DNA from: Aliiroseovarius sp. Z3
Lineage (GTDB): Bacteria > Pseudomonadota > Alphaproteobacteria > Rhodobacterales > Rhodobacteraceae
Length of the DNA: 64,000 bases
Direction: 5' to 3'
Assembly: GCF_029105185.1 (NCBI RefSeq)
Contig: NZ_JAFMZK010000001.1
Coordinates: 496,001-560,000 of the forward strand
Shown here: positions 20,659 through 29,852 of the stretch, in pieces
How positions within the stretch are numbered: the stretch's first letter is position 1
Layout of the letters: each line of letters begins with the position of its first letter
Notes under the pieces: model-generated
What the model saw: only the letters and a program-made list of their open reading frames with translations
The model's database searches: none
Told to the model about the DNA's origin: nothing
Translations under genes and position numbers: made by a program

Positions 20659-21078
20659 CTAGCTCTCGTAAAGTAACGATCCAGCGAAGGAGCCCTGTTT
20701 GATCTCTGCCCGTCCAACCGCGCAGTAGCTGTCTTCATCCCCCGGTTTCGCGCCGCGCTTGGCCAGGATCGGCTCGGCGATTGCACGGAAACGGTTTTGT
20801 TCGGTTTTGCTTTCCACATAGGCCATTACTTCTTTCGAAGAATAACCAAGCGTTATTGCGTGTTTGCGCAGTGAAAACGCCTTGTTCAGCAGGCGGAATT
20901 TCCGCAGCTTCAATGTCGGGCAATTCTCGTCGATCAGATAAGCGATCGACGCGCCCAACAGCTCGTTGTGCATCCGGCTGTCATCGCGCAGCGCCGCATA
21001 ATCGACCGACGAGGCCGCGCCGGTGGCGGCGGTCGCGATAAAAGCCGTCGTAAAAGCAAAAGTGCGAAGTTTCGTCAT
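20659..21078 (-). CDS. Secreted hypothetical protein, DUF5333-like
   Basis: About 139 aa (residue count includes Met). It begins with a clear Sec signal peptide (MTKLRTFAFTTAFIATAATGAASS) and a mature helical domain with two Cys (NCPTLKLRK and SYCAVGRAE), probably disulfide-bonded in the periplasm. The ATG at 21078 is preceded by AAGGAG; the longer open frame adds 50 unrelated residues. This resembles the DUF5333 proteins found at the same place, between nuoF and nuoG, in other Rhodobacterales. That match is from memory, not a search. Its role in or near complex I is unknown. Confidence 0.75.
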   Translation of the reverse strand: MTKLRTFAFTTAFIATAATGAASSVDYAALRDDSRMHNELLGASIAYLIDENCPTLKLRKFRLLNKAFSLRKHAITLGYSSKEVMAYVESKTEQNRFRAIAEPILAKRGAKPGDEDSYCAVGRAEIKQGSFAGSLLYES

Positions 21079-21224
21079 TGCATGTCTCCTTTTGTTAAAA
21101 AGGAGGTGGGGACGGGTGATGTTGTCATGCAATAACAACACGCGAAAACGGACGGGAAACCGTCGGTTTTCAGTATGTTGCGTTGCATATTCATCATCAT
21201 GTCCTTCATTCGCCCTGCGCCGGA

Positions 21225-22520
21225 TCACTCCGCCGCGATGCTGGCCTTGCCTTGTTTGTTCACCCGGATCCGGTCTTCAATCTCGTCCCGGAAGTTGCGG
21301 ATCAGACCTTGGATAGGCCAAGCCGCCGCGTCACCAAGCGCACAGATCGTGTGGCCTTCGACCTGCTTGGTCACGTCCCACAACATGTCGATTTCTTCGA
21401 CCTCGGCCTCGCCGCGCATCAGACGGTCCATCACGCGCATCATCCAGCCGGTGCCTTCGCGGCACGGCGTGCACTGGCCGCAGCTTTCGTGCTTATAGAA
21501 TTTCGACAGGCGCCAGATCGCCTTGATGATGTCGGTGGATTGGTCCATGACGATCACCGCCGCGGTGCCAAGACCCGAGCCAAGCTCGCCGCGCAGATAG
21601 TCGAAATCCATGATCGCCTCGCGCATGTTTTCACCGCGCACACACGGGACGGACGATCCGCCGGGGATTACAGCTTTCAGATTGTCCCAACCGCCGCGAA
21701 TACCACCGCAATGCTTTTCAATCAGTTCCTCGAAGGAAATCGACATCGCTTCTTCGACAACGCAGGGGTTGTTCACATGGCCCGAGATGCCGAAGAGCTT
21801 GGTGCCCGAGTTGTTGGGGCGCCCGAAGCCTGCAAACCATTCCGGCCCGCGGCGCAGGATGGTCGGCACGACGGCAATGGATTCCACGTTGTTCACCGTG
21901 GTCGGGCAGCCATAAAGACCTGCACCCGCCGGGAATGGCGGCTTCATGCGCGGCATGCCCTTCTTTCCCTCAAGGCTTTCCAGAAGCGCGGTTTCTTCGC
22001 CGCAGATATAAGCACCGGCGCCGTGATGCAGGAACAGGTCGAAATCCCAGCCGGACTTCGCGGCGTTCTTGCCCAGAAGGCCCGCGTCATAGCATTCGTC
22101 AATCGCCGCCTGAAGCGCCTCGCGCTCGCGGATATACTCGCCGCGCAGATAGATATAGCAGGTATTCGCGTTCATCGCGAAAGACGCGATCAGCGCCCCT
22201 TCGATCAGCGTGTGCGGATCGTGGCGCATGATCTCGCGGTCTTTACAGGTGCCCGGCTCGGATTCGTCGGCATTGATCACCAGATAAGCCGGGCGACCGT
22301 CGCTTTCCTTCGGCATGAAGGACCATTTCAGACCGGTGGGGAAGCCCGCACCACCACGACCACGCAGACCCGAGGCTTTCATCTGTTCGATGATCCAGTC
22401 ACGGCCCTTCTTGATGATCCCGGCGGTGCCATCCCAATGGCCACGCTGTTTCGCGCCCGCAAGGGTGCGGTCGTGCATGCCATAAAGGTTGGTAAAGATC
22501 CGGTCTTTATCCTGCAGCAT
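21225..22520 (-). CDS. nuoF: NADH-quinone oxidoreductase subunit F
   Basis: 431 aa subunit that binds NADH and FMN and carries [4Fe-4S] N3. The nucleotide and flavin segment is [13 protein letters not shown] (54-66), with [12 protein letters not shown] (83-94) and [17 protein letters not shown]. The N3 ligands are Cys347, 350, 353 ([11 protein letters not shown]) and Cys393. It is complete. Upstream is a small membrane protein gene (6 nt gap), and downstream is the DUF5333-like gene after a 146 bp gap, which is the longest gap within the nuo unit and has no visible gene. Confidence 0.97.
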   Translation of the reverse strand: MLQDKDRIFTNLYGMHDRTLAGAKQRGHWDGTAGIIKKGRDWIIEQMKASGLRGRGGAGFPTGLKWSFMPKESDGRPAYLVINADESEPGTCKDREIMRHDPHTLIEGALIASFAMNANTCYIYLRGEYIREREALQAAIDECYDAGLLGKNAAKSGWDFDLFLHHGAGAYICGEETALLESLEGKKGMPRMKPPFPAGAGLYGCPTTVNNVESIAVVPTILRRGPEWFAGFGRPNNSGTKLFGISGHVNNPCVVEEAMSISFEELIEKHCGGIRGGWDNLKAVIPGGSSVPCVRGENMREAIMDFDYLRGELGSGLGTAAVIVMDQSTDIIKAIWRLSKFYKHESCGQCTPCREGTGWMMRVMDRLMRGEAEVEEIDMLWDVTKQVEGHTICALGDAAAWPIQGLIRNFRDEIEDRIRVNKQGKASIAAE

Positions 22521-22526
22521 TCGTTC

Positions 22527-22763
22527 TTATCCTTCATCCGCCCGGCGCTTGCGCCAGATCCGATACGTAACAACCAGGCCAAACAAGAACCCGGCAAGAG
22601 CCAGCAGATCCACCAACGCCATGGTCCGGTTGGACCAGCCGAGGCTTTTCCCGACCCAAGTGCCACCGACCCACAGCGCACCGGTGAAGGCGATGACAAG
22701 ACCTGCCAGGCGCCCTTCCCGCTGTATGCTGTTTTTTGGATCGGTGTGCATGATCTGTGTCAT
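22527..22763 (-). CDS. Small two-helix membrane protein, DUF5337-like
   Basis: 78 aa. Two hydrophobic helices (LAGLVIAFTGALWVGGTWVG and ALVDLLALAGFLFGLVVTY) and a basic tail RIWRKRR, so both ends are probably cytoplasmic. The gene is tightly packed: 3 nt after the HHH protein stop and 6 nt before nuoF. It resembles DUF5337 proteins seen next to nuoF in Rhodobacterales (recalled, not searched). A plausible but untested role is a small accessory or assembly factor of complex I. Confidence 0.75.
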   Translation of the reverse strand: MTQIMHTDPKNSIQREGRLAGLVIAFTGALWVGGTWVGKSLGWSNRTMALVDLLALAGFLFGLVVTYRIWRKRRADEG

Positions 22764-22766
22764 CCT

Positions 22767-23552
22767 TTAATAAACATCGCCCTTCTTGACCTTTTTCGAG
22801 AACGCGGTTTCCCCGCCTTCGGCCAAGGTCTTGGCTTGTTCCACCCAGCCGTCGCGTTCGATCCGGCCTTTGAAGCTCAGGTTGTCATCGACCCAGGCAA
22901 TCTCGTCCGCCGTCCACTTGGCGATCTGGTCGAAATGCCAGAAGCCAAGCCCGTTCAGAGTTTGCTCTAGCTTGGGACCAACGCCTTTGAGCTGCTTCAG
23001 GTCGTCGGCGCCGGCTTTGCGCGGCGCTTTCATCGTGCGTGGCTTTTTGGATGTGCCGGTCGCCGCGGCGGGTTCGGCCTGGGCCGTCGTTGTTGCAGCC
23101 TTCGCAGAAGCTTTCTTCGCCGCTGGTTTTTTCGCAGCTGCCTTCTTTGCTTTCGGCGTCTCAGCAGGCGTCTCGGCCTTTGCCGGTTTTTCGGCTGCGA
23201 CCGGGGCAGCAGGCGCGGTTGCCGCTTCGACCGGGACGGGGGCGCCATCCATCGCAGCGGCTGGAATGCTGGCGGCAGAGGCCGCCACTTCATCGCTCGT
23301 GTTCGCATCCGCCGAGGCGTGCGCGGTGTTGCCACCCAGGCTCGCGGCCGTCGTTTCGCCCATCGCGGATCGTGTATCGACGACCACGCCACAAAGGAAT
23401 TTTTGCAACAGCAGCGCAGCGCCAACCGCCACGATGATGCCGACAATCAGGCCGATAAAGCCTGAAATCATCAGAAAGACTGCAAATCCCAGCAAAGCGC
23501 CGATGATCCAGCAGATGTTTTTGCAGGTGAAAAACCCGGTATCTTTAGTCAT
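22767..23552 (-). CDS. Membrane-anchored protein with C-terminal helix-hairpin-helix domain
   Basis: 261 aa in three parts. Residues about 12-52 form hydrophobic helices (WIIGALLGFAVFLMISGF, GLIVGIIVAVGAALLL). Residues about 65-175 are an Ala/Lys/Pro-rich linker. The last 90 residues hold an HHH-type domain with [18 protein letters not shown] and [15 protein letters not shown]. This last domain is nearly the same as the C-terminus of the adjacent NuoE. The ATG at 23552 has GGGA upstream. It probably sits in the inner membrane with the HHH domain in the cytoplasm. It may be an accessory subunit of complex I; no function is known to me. Confidence 0.8.
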   Translation of the reverse strand: MTKDTGFFTCKNICWIIGALLGFAVFLMISGFIGLIVGIIVAVGAALLLQKFLCGVVVDTRSAMGETTAASLGGNTAHASADANTSDEVAASAASIPAAAMDGAPVPVEAATAPAAPVAAEKPAKAETPAETPKAKKAAAKKPAAKKASAKAATTTAQAEPAAATGTSKKPRTMKAPRKAGADDLKQLKGVGPKLEQTLNGLGFWHFDQIAKWTADEIAWVDDNLSFKGRIERDGWVEQAKTLAEGGETAFSKKVKKGDVY

Positions 23553-23676
23553 TGTCCCTATCCCTGTTGTTGATGGTGGACACACAATCAGGTCGCACGG
23601 ATGCGTTGGCATTTTTCTGCCTTGTCAGACGCTTATGTTCCATTCGACCCTTCAACATACCCGGTTCCAGTCAGAC

Positions 23677-24816
23677 CTAGCCTTTCTTGTTCTTGCGCGA
23701 AAACTCGGTTTCGCCGCCGTCTGCAAGGATCTTGGCTTGCTCTACCCAGCCGTCGCGCTCAATCCGACCCTTGAAGGACAGTTGATCGTCAACCCAGGCA
23801 ATCTCTTCCGCACCCCATTTGGCAACCTGATCAAAATGCCAGAAGCCAAGGCCGTTCAGAACGCCCTCCAGCTTGGGGCCAACGCCCTTCAGCAGTTTCA
23901 GGTCGTCCGCACCCGACTTGCGGGGGGCCTTCATGGTGCGCGGTTTCTTCGTTTTCTGACCCGCCACCGGCGCAGCGGCCGGTTTCACCGGGGGTTTGGC
24001 AATCTTCTTGCTGTCATCCTCGGGCACTTTGCGTGCAGGTTTCTGCTTGTTGGCGGGCTTGGGGTCCACCGCAGGCTTCGGCGGCTGCGCCTTGCCGCTG
24101 GTGGCGTTCTTGCCCAGCCACGGGGTCAGAAGCGGCACCTCGGTGCCGTCGATCCGTTTGACCGTATCACCGATATCGGTCGCCAGTTGCGCGCTGGCGT
24201 TATACTGCGTCTTGCCGCTGTCATATTCCTTCAGGCTGGTCAGCCCCGCCAGCGGTTCCGAGGCATAGCGCCCGTTCTGCGGACCCGGCACCGGCACCTT
24301 GCCCGCGGCCAGATCGTCCAGCAAGTTCGACAGGCTTTCTGCGGTCAGATCCTCGTAATAATCCTTGCCGATCTGCGCCATGGGCGCGTTGGTGCAGGCC
24401 CCCAGGCATTCAACCTCTTCCCAGCTGAACTTGCCGTCAGCCGACACGACATGCGGCTTGTCGGCGATCTTCTCGCGGCACACAGCGATCAGGTTTTCCG
24501 CCCCGCAGATCATGCAGGACGTGGTGCCGCAAATCTGGATATGCGCAACAGAACCAACAGGTTGCAGCTGAAACATGAAATAGAACGAGGCGACTTCCAG
24601 CACGCGAATATCGGCCATGCCCAGCATATCGGCCACATGTTCGATCGCGGGCTTGGTCAGCCAGCCTTCCTGTTCCTGCGCCCGCCACAAAAGCGGGATC
24701 ACCGCCGAGGCCTGACGCCCCTCGGGATACTTCGTGATCTGCCCTTCGGCCCAGGCCTGGTTGGCGGGGGTGAAAGCGAAGCTCTCAGGCTGTTCATGAT
24801 GCAAACGGCGAAGCAT
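23677..24816 (-). CDS. nuoE: NADH-quinone oxidoreductase subunit E with C-terminal HHH extension
   Basis: 379 aa, more than twice E. coli NuoE (166). Residues 1-180 are a normal thioredoxin-like NuoE with the [2Fe-2S] N1a ligands Cys96, 101 ([10 protein letters not shown]), 137 and 141 (CLGAC). After this come about 100 residues of Pro/Lys-rich linker and then an HHH domain over the last 90 residues ([16 protein letters not shown]). Long NuoE forms are known in Rhodobacterales. The ATG overlaps the nuoD TAA by one base (TAATG). A 124 bp gap follows before the membrane HHH gene. Confidence 0.95.
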   Translation of the reverse strand: MLRRLHHEQPESFAFTPANQAWAEGQITKYPEGRQASAVIPLLWRAQEQEGWLTKPAIEHVADMLGMADIRVLEVASFYFMFQLQPVGSVAHIQICGTTSCMICGAENLIAVCREKIADKPHVVSADGKFSWEEVECLGACTNAPMAQIGKDYYEDLTAESLSNLLDDLAAGKVPVPGPQNGRYASEPLAGLTSLKEYDSGKTQYNASAQLATDIGDTVKRIDGTEVPLLTPWLGKNATSGKAQPPKPAVDPKPANKQKPARKVPEDDSKKIAKPPVKPAAAPVAGQKTKKPRTMKAPRKSGADDLKLLKGVGPKLEGVLNGLGFWHFDQVAKWGAEEIAWVDDQLSFKGRIERDGWVEQAKILADGGETEFSRKNKKG

Positions 24817-26039
24817 TAGCGGTCGATCTCCCCAAACACGACGTCCATGGTGCCGATGATGGCGGCGACGTCGGCCAGTTGGTGGCCACCGGCCACGTGG
24901 TCCATAGCTTGCAGGTGCAGATACCCCGGCGCGCGGATCTTGGCGCGATAGGGCCGGTTGGTCCCGTCGGCCACTAGATAAACGCCGAACTCGCCCTTGG
25001 GCGCTTCCACGGCGGCATAGACCTCGCCCGCGGGCACCTTGAAGCCTTCGGTGTAAAGCTTGAAGTGGTGGATCAACGCTTCCATCGAGCGCTTCATCTC
25101 GCCACGGGCCGGCGGCGACAGCTTGCCGCGCGCCATGACATCGCCCTGCCCGTCCGGGGCACGCAGCTTTGCGATGGCCTGATGCATGATCTTCAGCGAC
25201 TGGCGCATTTCTTCCATGCGGACAAGGTAACGGTCATAGCAGTCGCCGTTCTTACCGACGGGGATCTGGAAGTCAAACTCGTCATAGCATTCATAGGGCT
25301 GCGCGCGGCGCAGGTCCCATGCAAAGCCCGATCCGCGCACCATCACGCCCGAGAAGCCCCAGTTCAGGATGTCTTCCTCGGTCACGATGCCGATATCGGC
25401 GTTGCGCTGCTTGAAAATGCGGTTTTCGGTCAGCAGCCCGTCAATATCGTCGATCTTGGCGGGGAATTCGTTGGCCCATGTCTCGATATCGTCGATCAGC
25501 TCGGGCGGCAGGTCCTGATGAACGCCGCCGGGGCGGAAATAATTGGCGTGCAGGCGCGCACCGCAGGCGCGTTCATAGAAGATCATCAGCTTCTCGCGCT
25601 CTTCAAATCCCCATAGCGGCGGGGTCAGCGCGCCCACGTCCATCGCCTGCGTGGTGATGTTCAGAAGGTGGTTCAGGATACGCCCGATTTCCGAGAACAG
25701 CACGCGGATCAGCGAGCCACGGCGGGGAACTTCCACGCCACACAGCTTTTCAATGGCCAGACACCAGGCGTGTTCCTGGTTCATCGGCGCCACATAGTCG
25801 AGCCGGTCGAAATAAGGCAGGTTTTGCAGATAAGTGCGGCTTTCCATCAGCTTTTCGGTACCGCGATGCAAAAGGCCGATATGCGGGTCTGCACGTTCGA
25901 CAATCTCGCCATCCAGCTCCAACACCATGCGCAGCACGCCGTGGGCCGCGGGGTGTTGCGGGCCGAAGTTGATGTTGAAATTGCGGATCTTCTGTTCGCC
26001 GGTCAGGGCGTCGTTGAAATCCTTGGATCCGTCCATCAT
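24816..26039 (-). CDS. nuoD: NADH-quinone oxidoreductase subunit D
   Basis: 407 aa, the 49-kDa quinone-site subunit. Conserved segments: [49 protein letters not shown], and the C-terminal [36 protein letters not shown] with the usual terminal Arg. Three in-frame ATGs are available. I use 26039 because it overlaps the sulfotransferase stop as ATGA; 26063 would lie inside that gene. It is separated from nuoC by a sulfotransferase gene, which breaks the usual nuoC-nuoD adjacency. Confidence 0.96.
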   Translation of the reverse strand: MMDGSKDFNDALTGEQKIRNFNINFGPQHPAAHGVLRMVLELDGEIVERADPHIGLLHRGTEKLMESRTYLQNLPYFDRLDYVAPMNQEHAWCLAIEKLCGVEVPRRGSLIRVLFSEIGRILNHLLNITTQAMDVGALTPPLWGFEEREKLMIFYERACGARLHANYFRPGGVHQDLPPELIDDIETWANEFPAKIDDIDGLLTENRIFKQRNADIGIVTEEDILNWGFSGVMVRGSGFAWDLRRAQPYECYDEFDFQIPVGKNGDCYDRYLVRMEEMRQSLKIMHQAIAKLRAPDGQGDVMARGKLSPPARGEMKRSMEALIHHFKLYTEGFKVPAGEVYAAVEAPKGEFGVYLVADGTNRPYRAKIRAPGYLHLQAMDHVAGGHQLADVAAIIGTMDVVFGEIDR

Positions 26040-26875
26040 GCGCTCACCATCTTCTGGGTCCATTCCGGCGGAAGCTCTCCCATGAACTTCTCGACGAAAT
26101 TGTATTGCGGTTTAAGGGCTGCCTGAAGCTGGGCGCGCTGGCCCATGGGCAGGTCGGCTTTCATGCTTTGATGCACCACGCGGTCAAACGATGCGGGCTG
26201 GGGCGTGATCCCCAGAAACGCGCACAGACGTTCGATGGCGTCGGGTGTGAACAGCCGTTCGTAAAATTCGATATGCAAGGCTTCGCGCGGGATCGCGCGG
26301 GTCAGCCTGTTCAGCGTGCGGCGATAGTTCGACCGGTCAAGGATGTTGTCTGCCGTGCCGTTCAACACACCATCGACCTTGGCGTCCAGTGCCGCGCCGT
26401 CATTGCCCGCCATCATGCGGATATTCGACCAGATCCGATCCACCGGGTCACGCATCAGATAGACGAACCGCACCTTGTCGGTCAGTGCGGCCATCGCAGA
26501 CAGCGTCTTTTCCTTCAGAAGCCCATAGGCCGGGGTGAAGTCACCCACCACGCGCGCCGCCTCACCGCCTTCGCGCACGTAACGCAGATAGGCTGCATCG
26601 TCGCGCGTCTTGCCGTCAAACACTGCCAGCCAGCGTTCCAGATCGGCGATCAGCCGCTTTTGCCATGGCGTCGGGGCGGCGGTCCGGGCGGCCTCAAGCC
26701 GCGCTTGCGCCTCTTTACGGTAAAACGCACCGGTGTCATGCTCCAACGCGTCGAAGTAATGGAGTTCCTTCATTGCCGGAAGATGGCATTCCCGGTGGTT
26801 CGACAGATAGTCGAACAACCAGCTTGTGCCAGCTTTCGTTGCCCCAAGGCAGAATATGAAGGTTTGCCCGGTCAT
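26036..26875 (-). CDS. Sulfotransferase domain protein within the nuo operon
   Basis: 279 aa. It has both PAPS-binding motifs of sulfotransferases: the 5'-phosphosulfate loop [14 protein letters not shown] (11-24) and the 3'-phosphate motif RDPVDRIWS (142-150). A conserved GDFTPAY segment is at about 111-117. It resembles the heparan/carbohydrate and Stf0-like bacterial sulfotransferases; the acceptor is unknown. It is spaced 5 nt after nuoC and overlaps nuoD by ATGA, so it must be expressed with complex I. Its GC content and codon use look like the neighbours, so the insertion is probably not recent. Confidence 0.85.
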   Translation of the reverse strand: MTGQTFIFCLGATKAGTSWLFDYLSNHRECHLPAMKELHYFDALEHDTGAFYRKEAQARLEAARTAAPTPWQKRLIADLERWLAVFDGKTRDDAAYLRYVREGGEAARVVGDFTPAYGLLKEKTLSAMAALTDKVRFVYLMRDPVDRIWSNIRMMAGNDGAALDAKVDGVLNGTADNILDRSNYRRTLNRLTRAIPREALHIEFYERLFTPDAIERLCAFLGITPQPASFDRVVHQSMKADLPMGQRAQLQAALKPQYNFVEKFMGELPPEWTQKMVSA

Positions 26876-26880
26876 CTGGT

Positions 26881-27492
26881 TCAGCCCTTGGCCTCGTCAG
26901 ATTTTTCATCGCCGGGCAGAATGTAATTGGCCCCTTCCCACGGCGACATGAAGTCGAACTGGCGATATTCCTGGGTCAGCGACACGGGTTCATAGACCAC
27001 GCGTTTCTCCACCTCGTCATAGCGCACTTCGGTATAGCCGGTGGTCGGAAAATCCTTGCGCAGCGGATGGCCGCGGAAACCATAGTCGGTCAGGATGCGG
27101 CGCAGGTCCGGATGGCCCGAAAACAGGATGCCGAACATGTCAAAGACTTCACGTTCGAACCAACCGGCCGAGGGGTGAACCTCGGTGATCGACGGCACCA
27201 TGTCGTCTTCGCGCACGGCAACCTTCACGCGGATACGCTGGTTCGTATACATCGACAGGAAGTGATAAACGACATCGAAGCGTTCTTCGCGCGACGGATA
27301 ATCCACCGCGGTGATATCCACCAGCGTCGAAAACCTGCAAGCTCTGTCGGTTTTCAGAAACTCGATGAACGCAGGGATGGCGGAGAGGGGCACCACCACC
27401 GTCAGCTCGCCAAAGGCGATGCCCCAGCTCAGCACGCAATCCGGGCGTTTGGCTTCCAGCAGGGCACCAAGTTCGTTCAGGGCGTCACTCAT
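26881..27492 (-). CDS. nuoC: NADH-quinone oxidoreductase subunit C
   Basis: 203 aa, the 30-kDa subunit as a separate polypeptide (not fused to NuoD as in E. coli). The signature ERE(V/A)xDMFG is present as [10 protein letters not shown], followed by [23 protein letters not shown]. It is 3 nt after the nuoB stop. The length is typical for alphaproteobacteria. Confidence 0.97.
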   Translation of the reverse strand: MSDALNELGALLEAKRPDCVLSWGIAFGELTVVVPLSAIPAFIEFLKTDRACRFSTLVDITAVDYPSREERFDVVYHFLSMYTNQRIRVKVAVREDDMVPSITEVHPSAGWFEREVFDMFGILFSGHPDLRRILTDYGFRGHPLRKDFPTTGYTEVRYDEVEKRVVYEPVSLTQEYRQFDFMSPWEGANYILPGDEKSDEAKG

Positions 27493-27495
27493 CGC

Positions 27496-28020
27496 TTACC
27501 TCACAATCGTGCCGGTGCGGCGGATTTTGCGTTGCAGTTGCAGAATACCGTAAACCAGCGCTTCGGCGGTCGGGGGGCAGCCGGGAACATAGATGTCCAC
27601 CGGGACGATGCGATCACAGCCCCGCACCACCGAATAGGAATAATGGTAATACCCACCGCCATTCGCACAGGACCCCATCGAGATCACATAGCGCGGATCG
27701 GGCATCTGGTCGTAAACCTTGCGCAGCGCAGGGGCCATCTTGTTGGTCAGCGTGCCCGCCACGATCATCACGTCCGACTGGCGCGGAGAGGCGCGCGGGG
27801 CAACGCCATAGCGTTCAAGGTCGTAACGCGGCATGGACGCGTGCATCATCTCGACCGCACAGCAGGCCAGACCGAAGGTCATCCAGTGCAGCGACCCGGT
27901 GCGCGCCCAGTTGATGATGTCATCCGTGGTGGTCAGCAGAAAGCCCTTGTCGGCCAGCTGATCATTCAAAAGGCGCGTGCCATGCTCGCGGTCGCCTTGT
28001 GCCGTGTTGGCCCCAGTCAT
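27496..28020 (-). CDS. nuoB: NADH-quinone oxidoreductase subunit B
   Basis: 174 aa subunit carrying the terminal cluster N2. Ligands: tandem Cys53-Cys54 (LACCAVEMM), Cys118 (MGSCAN) and Cys148 (PGCPP). The preferred ATG at 28020 overlaps the nuoA TGA by one base (TGATG). In-frame ATGs at 28029 and 28050 would lengthen the protein by 3 or 10 residues. Everything else is canonical. Confidence 0.96.
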   Translation of the reverse strand: MTGANTAQGDREHGTRLLNDQLADKGFLLTTTDDIINWARTGSLHWMTFGLACCAVEMMHASMPRYDLERYGVAPRASPRQSDVMIVAGTLTNKMAPALRKVYDQMPDPRYVISMGSCANGGGYYHYSYSVVRGCDRIVPVDIYVPGCPPTAEALVYGILQLQRKIRRTGTIVR

Positions 28021-28385
28021 CACTCCCATTCGAGCGCCCCTTTTTTCCACTCATATGCAAAGCCGATCGTCAGAACGGCCAGGAACACCATCATCGACCA
28101 GAAGCCAACCATGCCCACATCCTTGAAGGCCACGGCCCACGGGAACAGGAAGGCGATTTCGAGGTCGAAAATGATGAACAGAATCGACACCAGATAGAAC
28201 CGGACATCGAATTTCATCCGCGCATCATCAAAAGCGTTGAACCCGCATTCATAAGCACTGAGTTTTTCGGGGTCGGGATTGCGCACTGCCAGCACGACGG
28301 CTGCAAGGATCAGAACAAGTCCGATAACAATGGCTAATCCGAGGAAAATGATAATGGGGAGATATTCTCTGAGAAGGTCTTCCAC
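28020..28385 (-). CDS. nuoA: NADH-quinone oxidoreductase subunit A
   Basis: 121 aa, three membrane helices, with the conserved loop [42 protein letters not shown] region (Cys and acidic residues of the quinone-coupling loop). The start codon is GTG at 28385, with AGGAG six bases upstream, and no ATG fits. This is the first gene of the unit; the 300 bp in front of it should hold the main nuo promoter. Confidence 0.97.
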   Translation of the reverse strand: MEDLLREYLPIIIFLGLAIVIGLVLILAAVVLAVRNPDPEKLSAYECGFNAFDDARMKFDVRFYLVSILFIIFDLEIAFLFPWAVAFKDVGMVGFWSMMVFLAVLTIGFAYEWKKGALEWE

Positions 28386-28402
28386 GTGTGGCTCCTTTGA
28401 AC

Positions 28403-28439
28403 GGTTTACCCGCCTGTCGCTAGCTCATTGCGGTTTACC
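28403..28439 (-). promoter_or_regulatory. Tandem GGTTTACC sites upstream of nuoA
   Basis: GGTTTACC occurs at 28403-28410 and again at 28432-28439, 29 bp apart (start to start), nearly three helix turns. The second copy overlaps the proposed -10. This spacing suits a dimeric or cooperative regulator, but no regulator is identified. Confidence 0.35.
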
Positions 28440-28460
28440 GTTAGGGGGTGGCAGGGTCAA
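28432..28460 (-). promoter_or_regulatory. Possible sigma70 promoter for nuoA
   Basis: On the minus strand TTGACC (complement of 28455-28460, 5 of 6 to TTGACA), 17 nt spacer, then TAAACC (complement of 28432-28437, 3 of 6 to TATAAT). It would give a leader of about 40 nt ahead of the GTG. The weak -10 makes this tentative. Confidence 0.35.
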
Positions 28461-28685
28461 CCGAGTGCATATCGCATTCAAGTTTATGAATACGATGGCA
28501 AAACCACATCGAAACGTATCAGTATACCGTTGTTTGCAAGGGTTTCAGCCACAGGTTAAGCATTTTGCAGGTGCAGAATTTCGTCACCTGTTAACCAAAA
28601 AACCATCGCGTTTTGCCGTTGCGCAGCAACTGGCGGGCAAAACCGGGTTGAGAAAAGAGACTCACCTGCTTGAATTTGCTTGAGG

Positions 28686-29060
28686 TTAACCCCACGCAAG
28701 CCGCAACCCGCACAGGACCAGCAGAACGGTCACCGGCCCCCAGAGCAGCCGTTCGGGTCGCGACGGCGTTGCAAGGTTGGCCACACATGTCAGGACTGTC
28801 GCCAACAGAGCTGCCCAGAACGTCCAGTCGGGAAGCGCGCTGATAATCCCGGCGCGTGCGGCCATTGCCCATCCCATCATGCCCAGAATTGCGCCCTGCC
28901 CCACGGCGGCAAATCGCATGGGCATAGGCAATCGTCCGGGCCATTTGCCACCATTTGCCAGATGCCCCCACGGCGCCCCTGCGGCCATGGCAGCCTGAAA
29001 CAGCATGACCACGGCGATCAGCGCAACATAGCTATACCCGGCCAAGACCATCGCGGACAT
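28686..29060 (-). CDS. Four-helix membrane protein, hypothetical
   Basis: 124 aa, four predicted transmembrane helices with short loops (YVALIAVVMLFQAAMAAGAPWG, AAVGQGAILGMMGWAMAARAG, WTFWAALLATVLTCVANLA, LLWGPVTVLLVLCGLRLAWG). It carries GAPWGHLANGGKWPGRLP in the first loop, a pattern seen in small uncharacterised membrane proteins. Start taken at ATG 29060, after the stop of the hydratase gene; the longer frame runs through that gene. Last gene of the liu unit. Function unknown. Confidence 0.7.
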   Translation of the reverse strand: MSAMVLAGYSYVALIAVVMLFQAAMAAGAPWGHLANGGKWPGRLPMPMRFAAVGQGAILGMMGWAMAARAGIISALPDWTFWAALLATVLTCVANLATPSRPERLLWGPVTVLLVLCGLRLAWG

Positions 29061-29067
29061 TTGCGAC

Positions 29068-29850
29068 CTAGACCCAGCTGGGCTTGCGCTTGTCGAAGAA
29101 GGCCGCGATGCCTTCCTGCGCTTCGGCGCTTTCCCAACGGGCGACCAGACCAGCGATGGTCTCGTCGATGATGTCTTCGGTGATCGGGGGACCAAGTCGG
29201 CGGGCGAGCGCTTTGGCCTCGGCAACGGCGCCCGGGGCGACGGACAGGTATGGCTTCACCTCGGCTTCGACGGCGGCGTCCAGATCCTCGGGCGCGACAG
29301 CCTTGGCCAGAAGGCCCAGCGTCACGGCTTCGTCCGCGTCGAAAATGCGTGCCGACATGAACACACGCCGCGCCATGGCTTCGCCCAGACGGGCCAGAAC
29401 ATAGGGACCGATGGTGGCGGGGATCAGGCCCAGACGGGTTTCCGTCAGGCCGAATTTTGCACCACTCACACCGATAGACACATCCGACACCGACGCCATG
29501 CCGACGCCACCACCGAATGCCTGCCCCTGCACGCGGGCGATCAACGGTTTGGGCATTTCATTCAACGCATTCAGCATCATGGCCAGTTTCTTGGCCTCGA
29601 CCCCGCGCGTCACCGGGTCTGCCGCCATCTGATCCTGCATCCACCGCAAATCACCGCCCGCGCAGAAGCTCTTGCCCGCCCCGGTCAAGACAACGACACG
29701 CACGGCGTCATCCTTGCCCAGCGCGCGGGCCGCGTCGGTCAATTCCTCGATCATCGTGGCCGACATGGCGTTGTGCTTGTCCGCGCGATCCAGAAGCAGG
29801 GTCGCAACACCGCGTTCATCTGTCGTGATGGAAATCGTCTCGTAACCCAT
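29068..29850 (-). CDS. liuC: Enoyl-CoA hydratase family protein, probable methylglutaconyl-CoA hydratase
   Basis: 260 aa crotonase-fold enzyme. Oxyanion-hole segments: SFCAGGDLRWMQ and GQAFGGGVGMASVSD; a conserved acidic residue follows in KFGLTETRLGLIPATIGPYV. In this operon it should hydrate 3-methylglutaconyl-CoA to HMG-CoA, between MccAB and HMG-CoA lyase. The ATG at 29850 has GGGGAG five bases upstream; a GTG two codons earlier overlaps the hmgL stop. The specific substrate is inferred from context. Confidence 0.9.
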   Translation of the reverse strand: MGYETISITTDERGVATLLLDRADKHNAMSATMIEELTDAARALGKDDAVRVVVLTGAGKSFCAGGDLRWMQDQMAADPVTRGVEAKKLAMMLNALNEMPKPLIARVQGQAFGGGVGMASVSDVSIGVSGAKFGLTETRLGLIPATIGPYVLARLGEAMARRVFMSARIFDADEAVTLGLLAKAVAPEDLDAAVEAEVKPYLSVAPGAVAEAKALARRLGPPITEDIIDETIAGLVARWESAEAQEGIAAFFDKRKPSWV

Positions 29851-29852
29851 AA

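Larger units (their letters stand above)
28386..28685. promoter_or_regulatory. Intergenic region with the nuo promoter
   Basis: 300 bp without a credible gene, lower in GC than its surroundings. It separates nuoA from the last liu-operon gene (both on minus). It contains a possible sigma70-type promoter and a doublet of GGTTTACC near nuoA, listed separately, plus short repeats of TTAACCTG / TTAACAGGTG around 28550-28600. I see no RNA gene in it. Confidence 0.6.

Noticed and set aside
21183-24819. Long plus-strand frames opposite nuoF and nuoE (595 and 677 codons)
   Set aside because: No family features, and both mirror strongly supported minus-strand genes. Rejected as codon-bias shadows.
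28550-28600. Short TTAACCTG/TTAACAGGTG repeats upstream of nuoA
   Set aside because: Imperfect and short; they do not form a convincing dyad or array, so only mentioned in the region entry.
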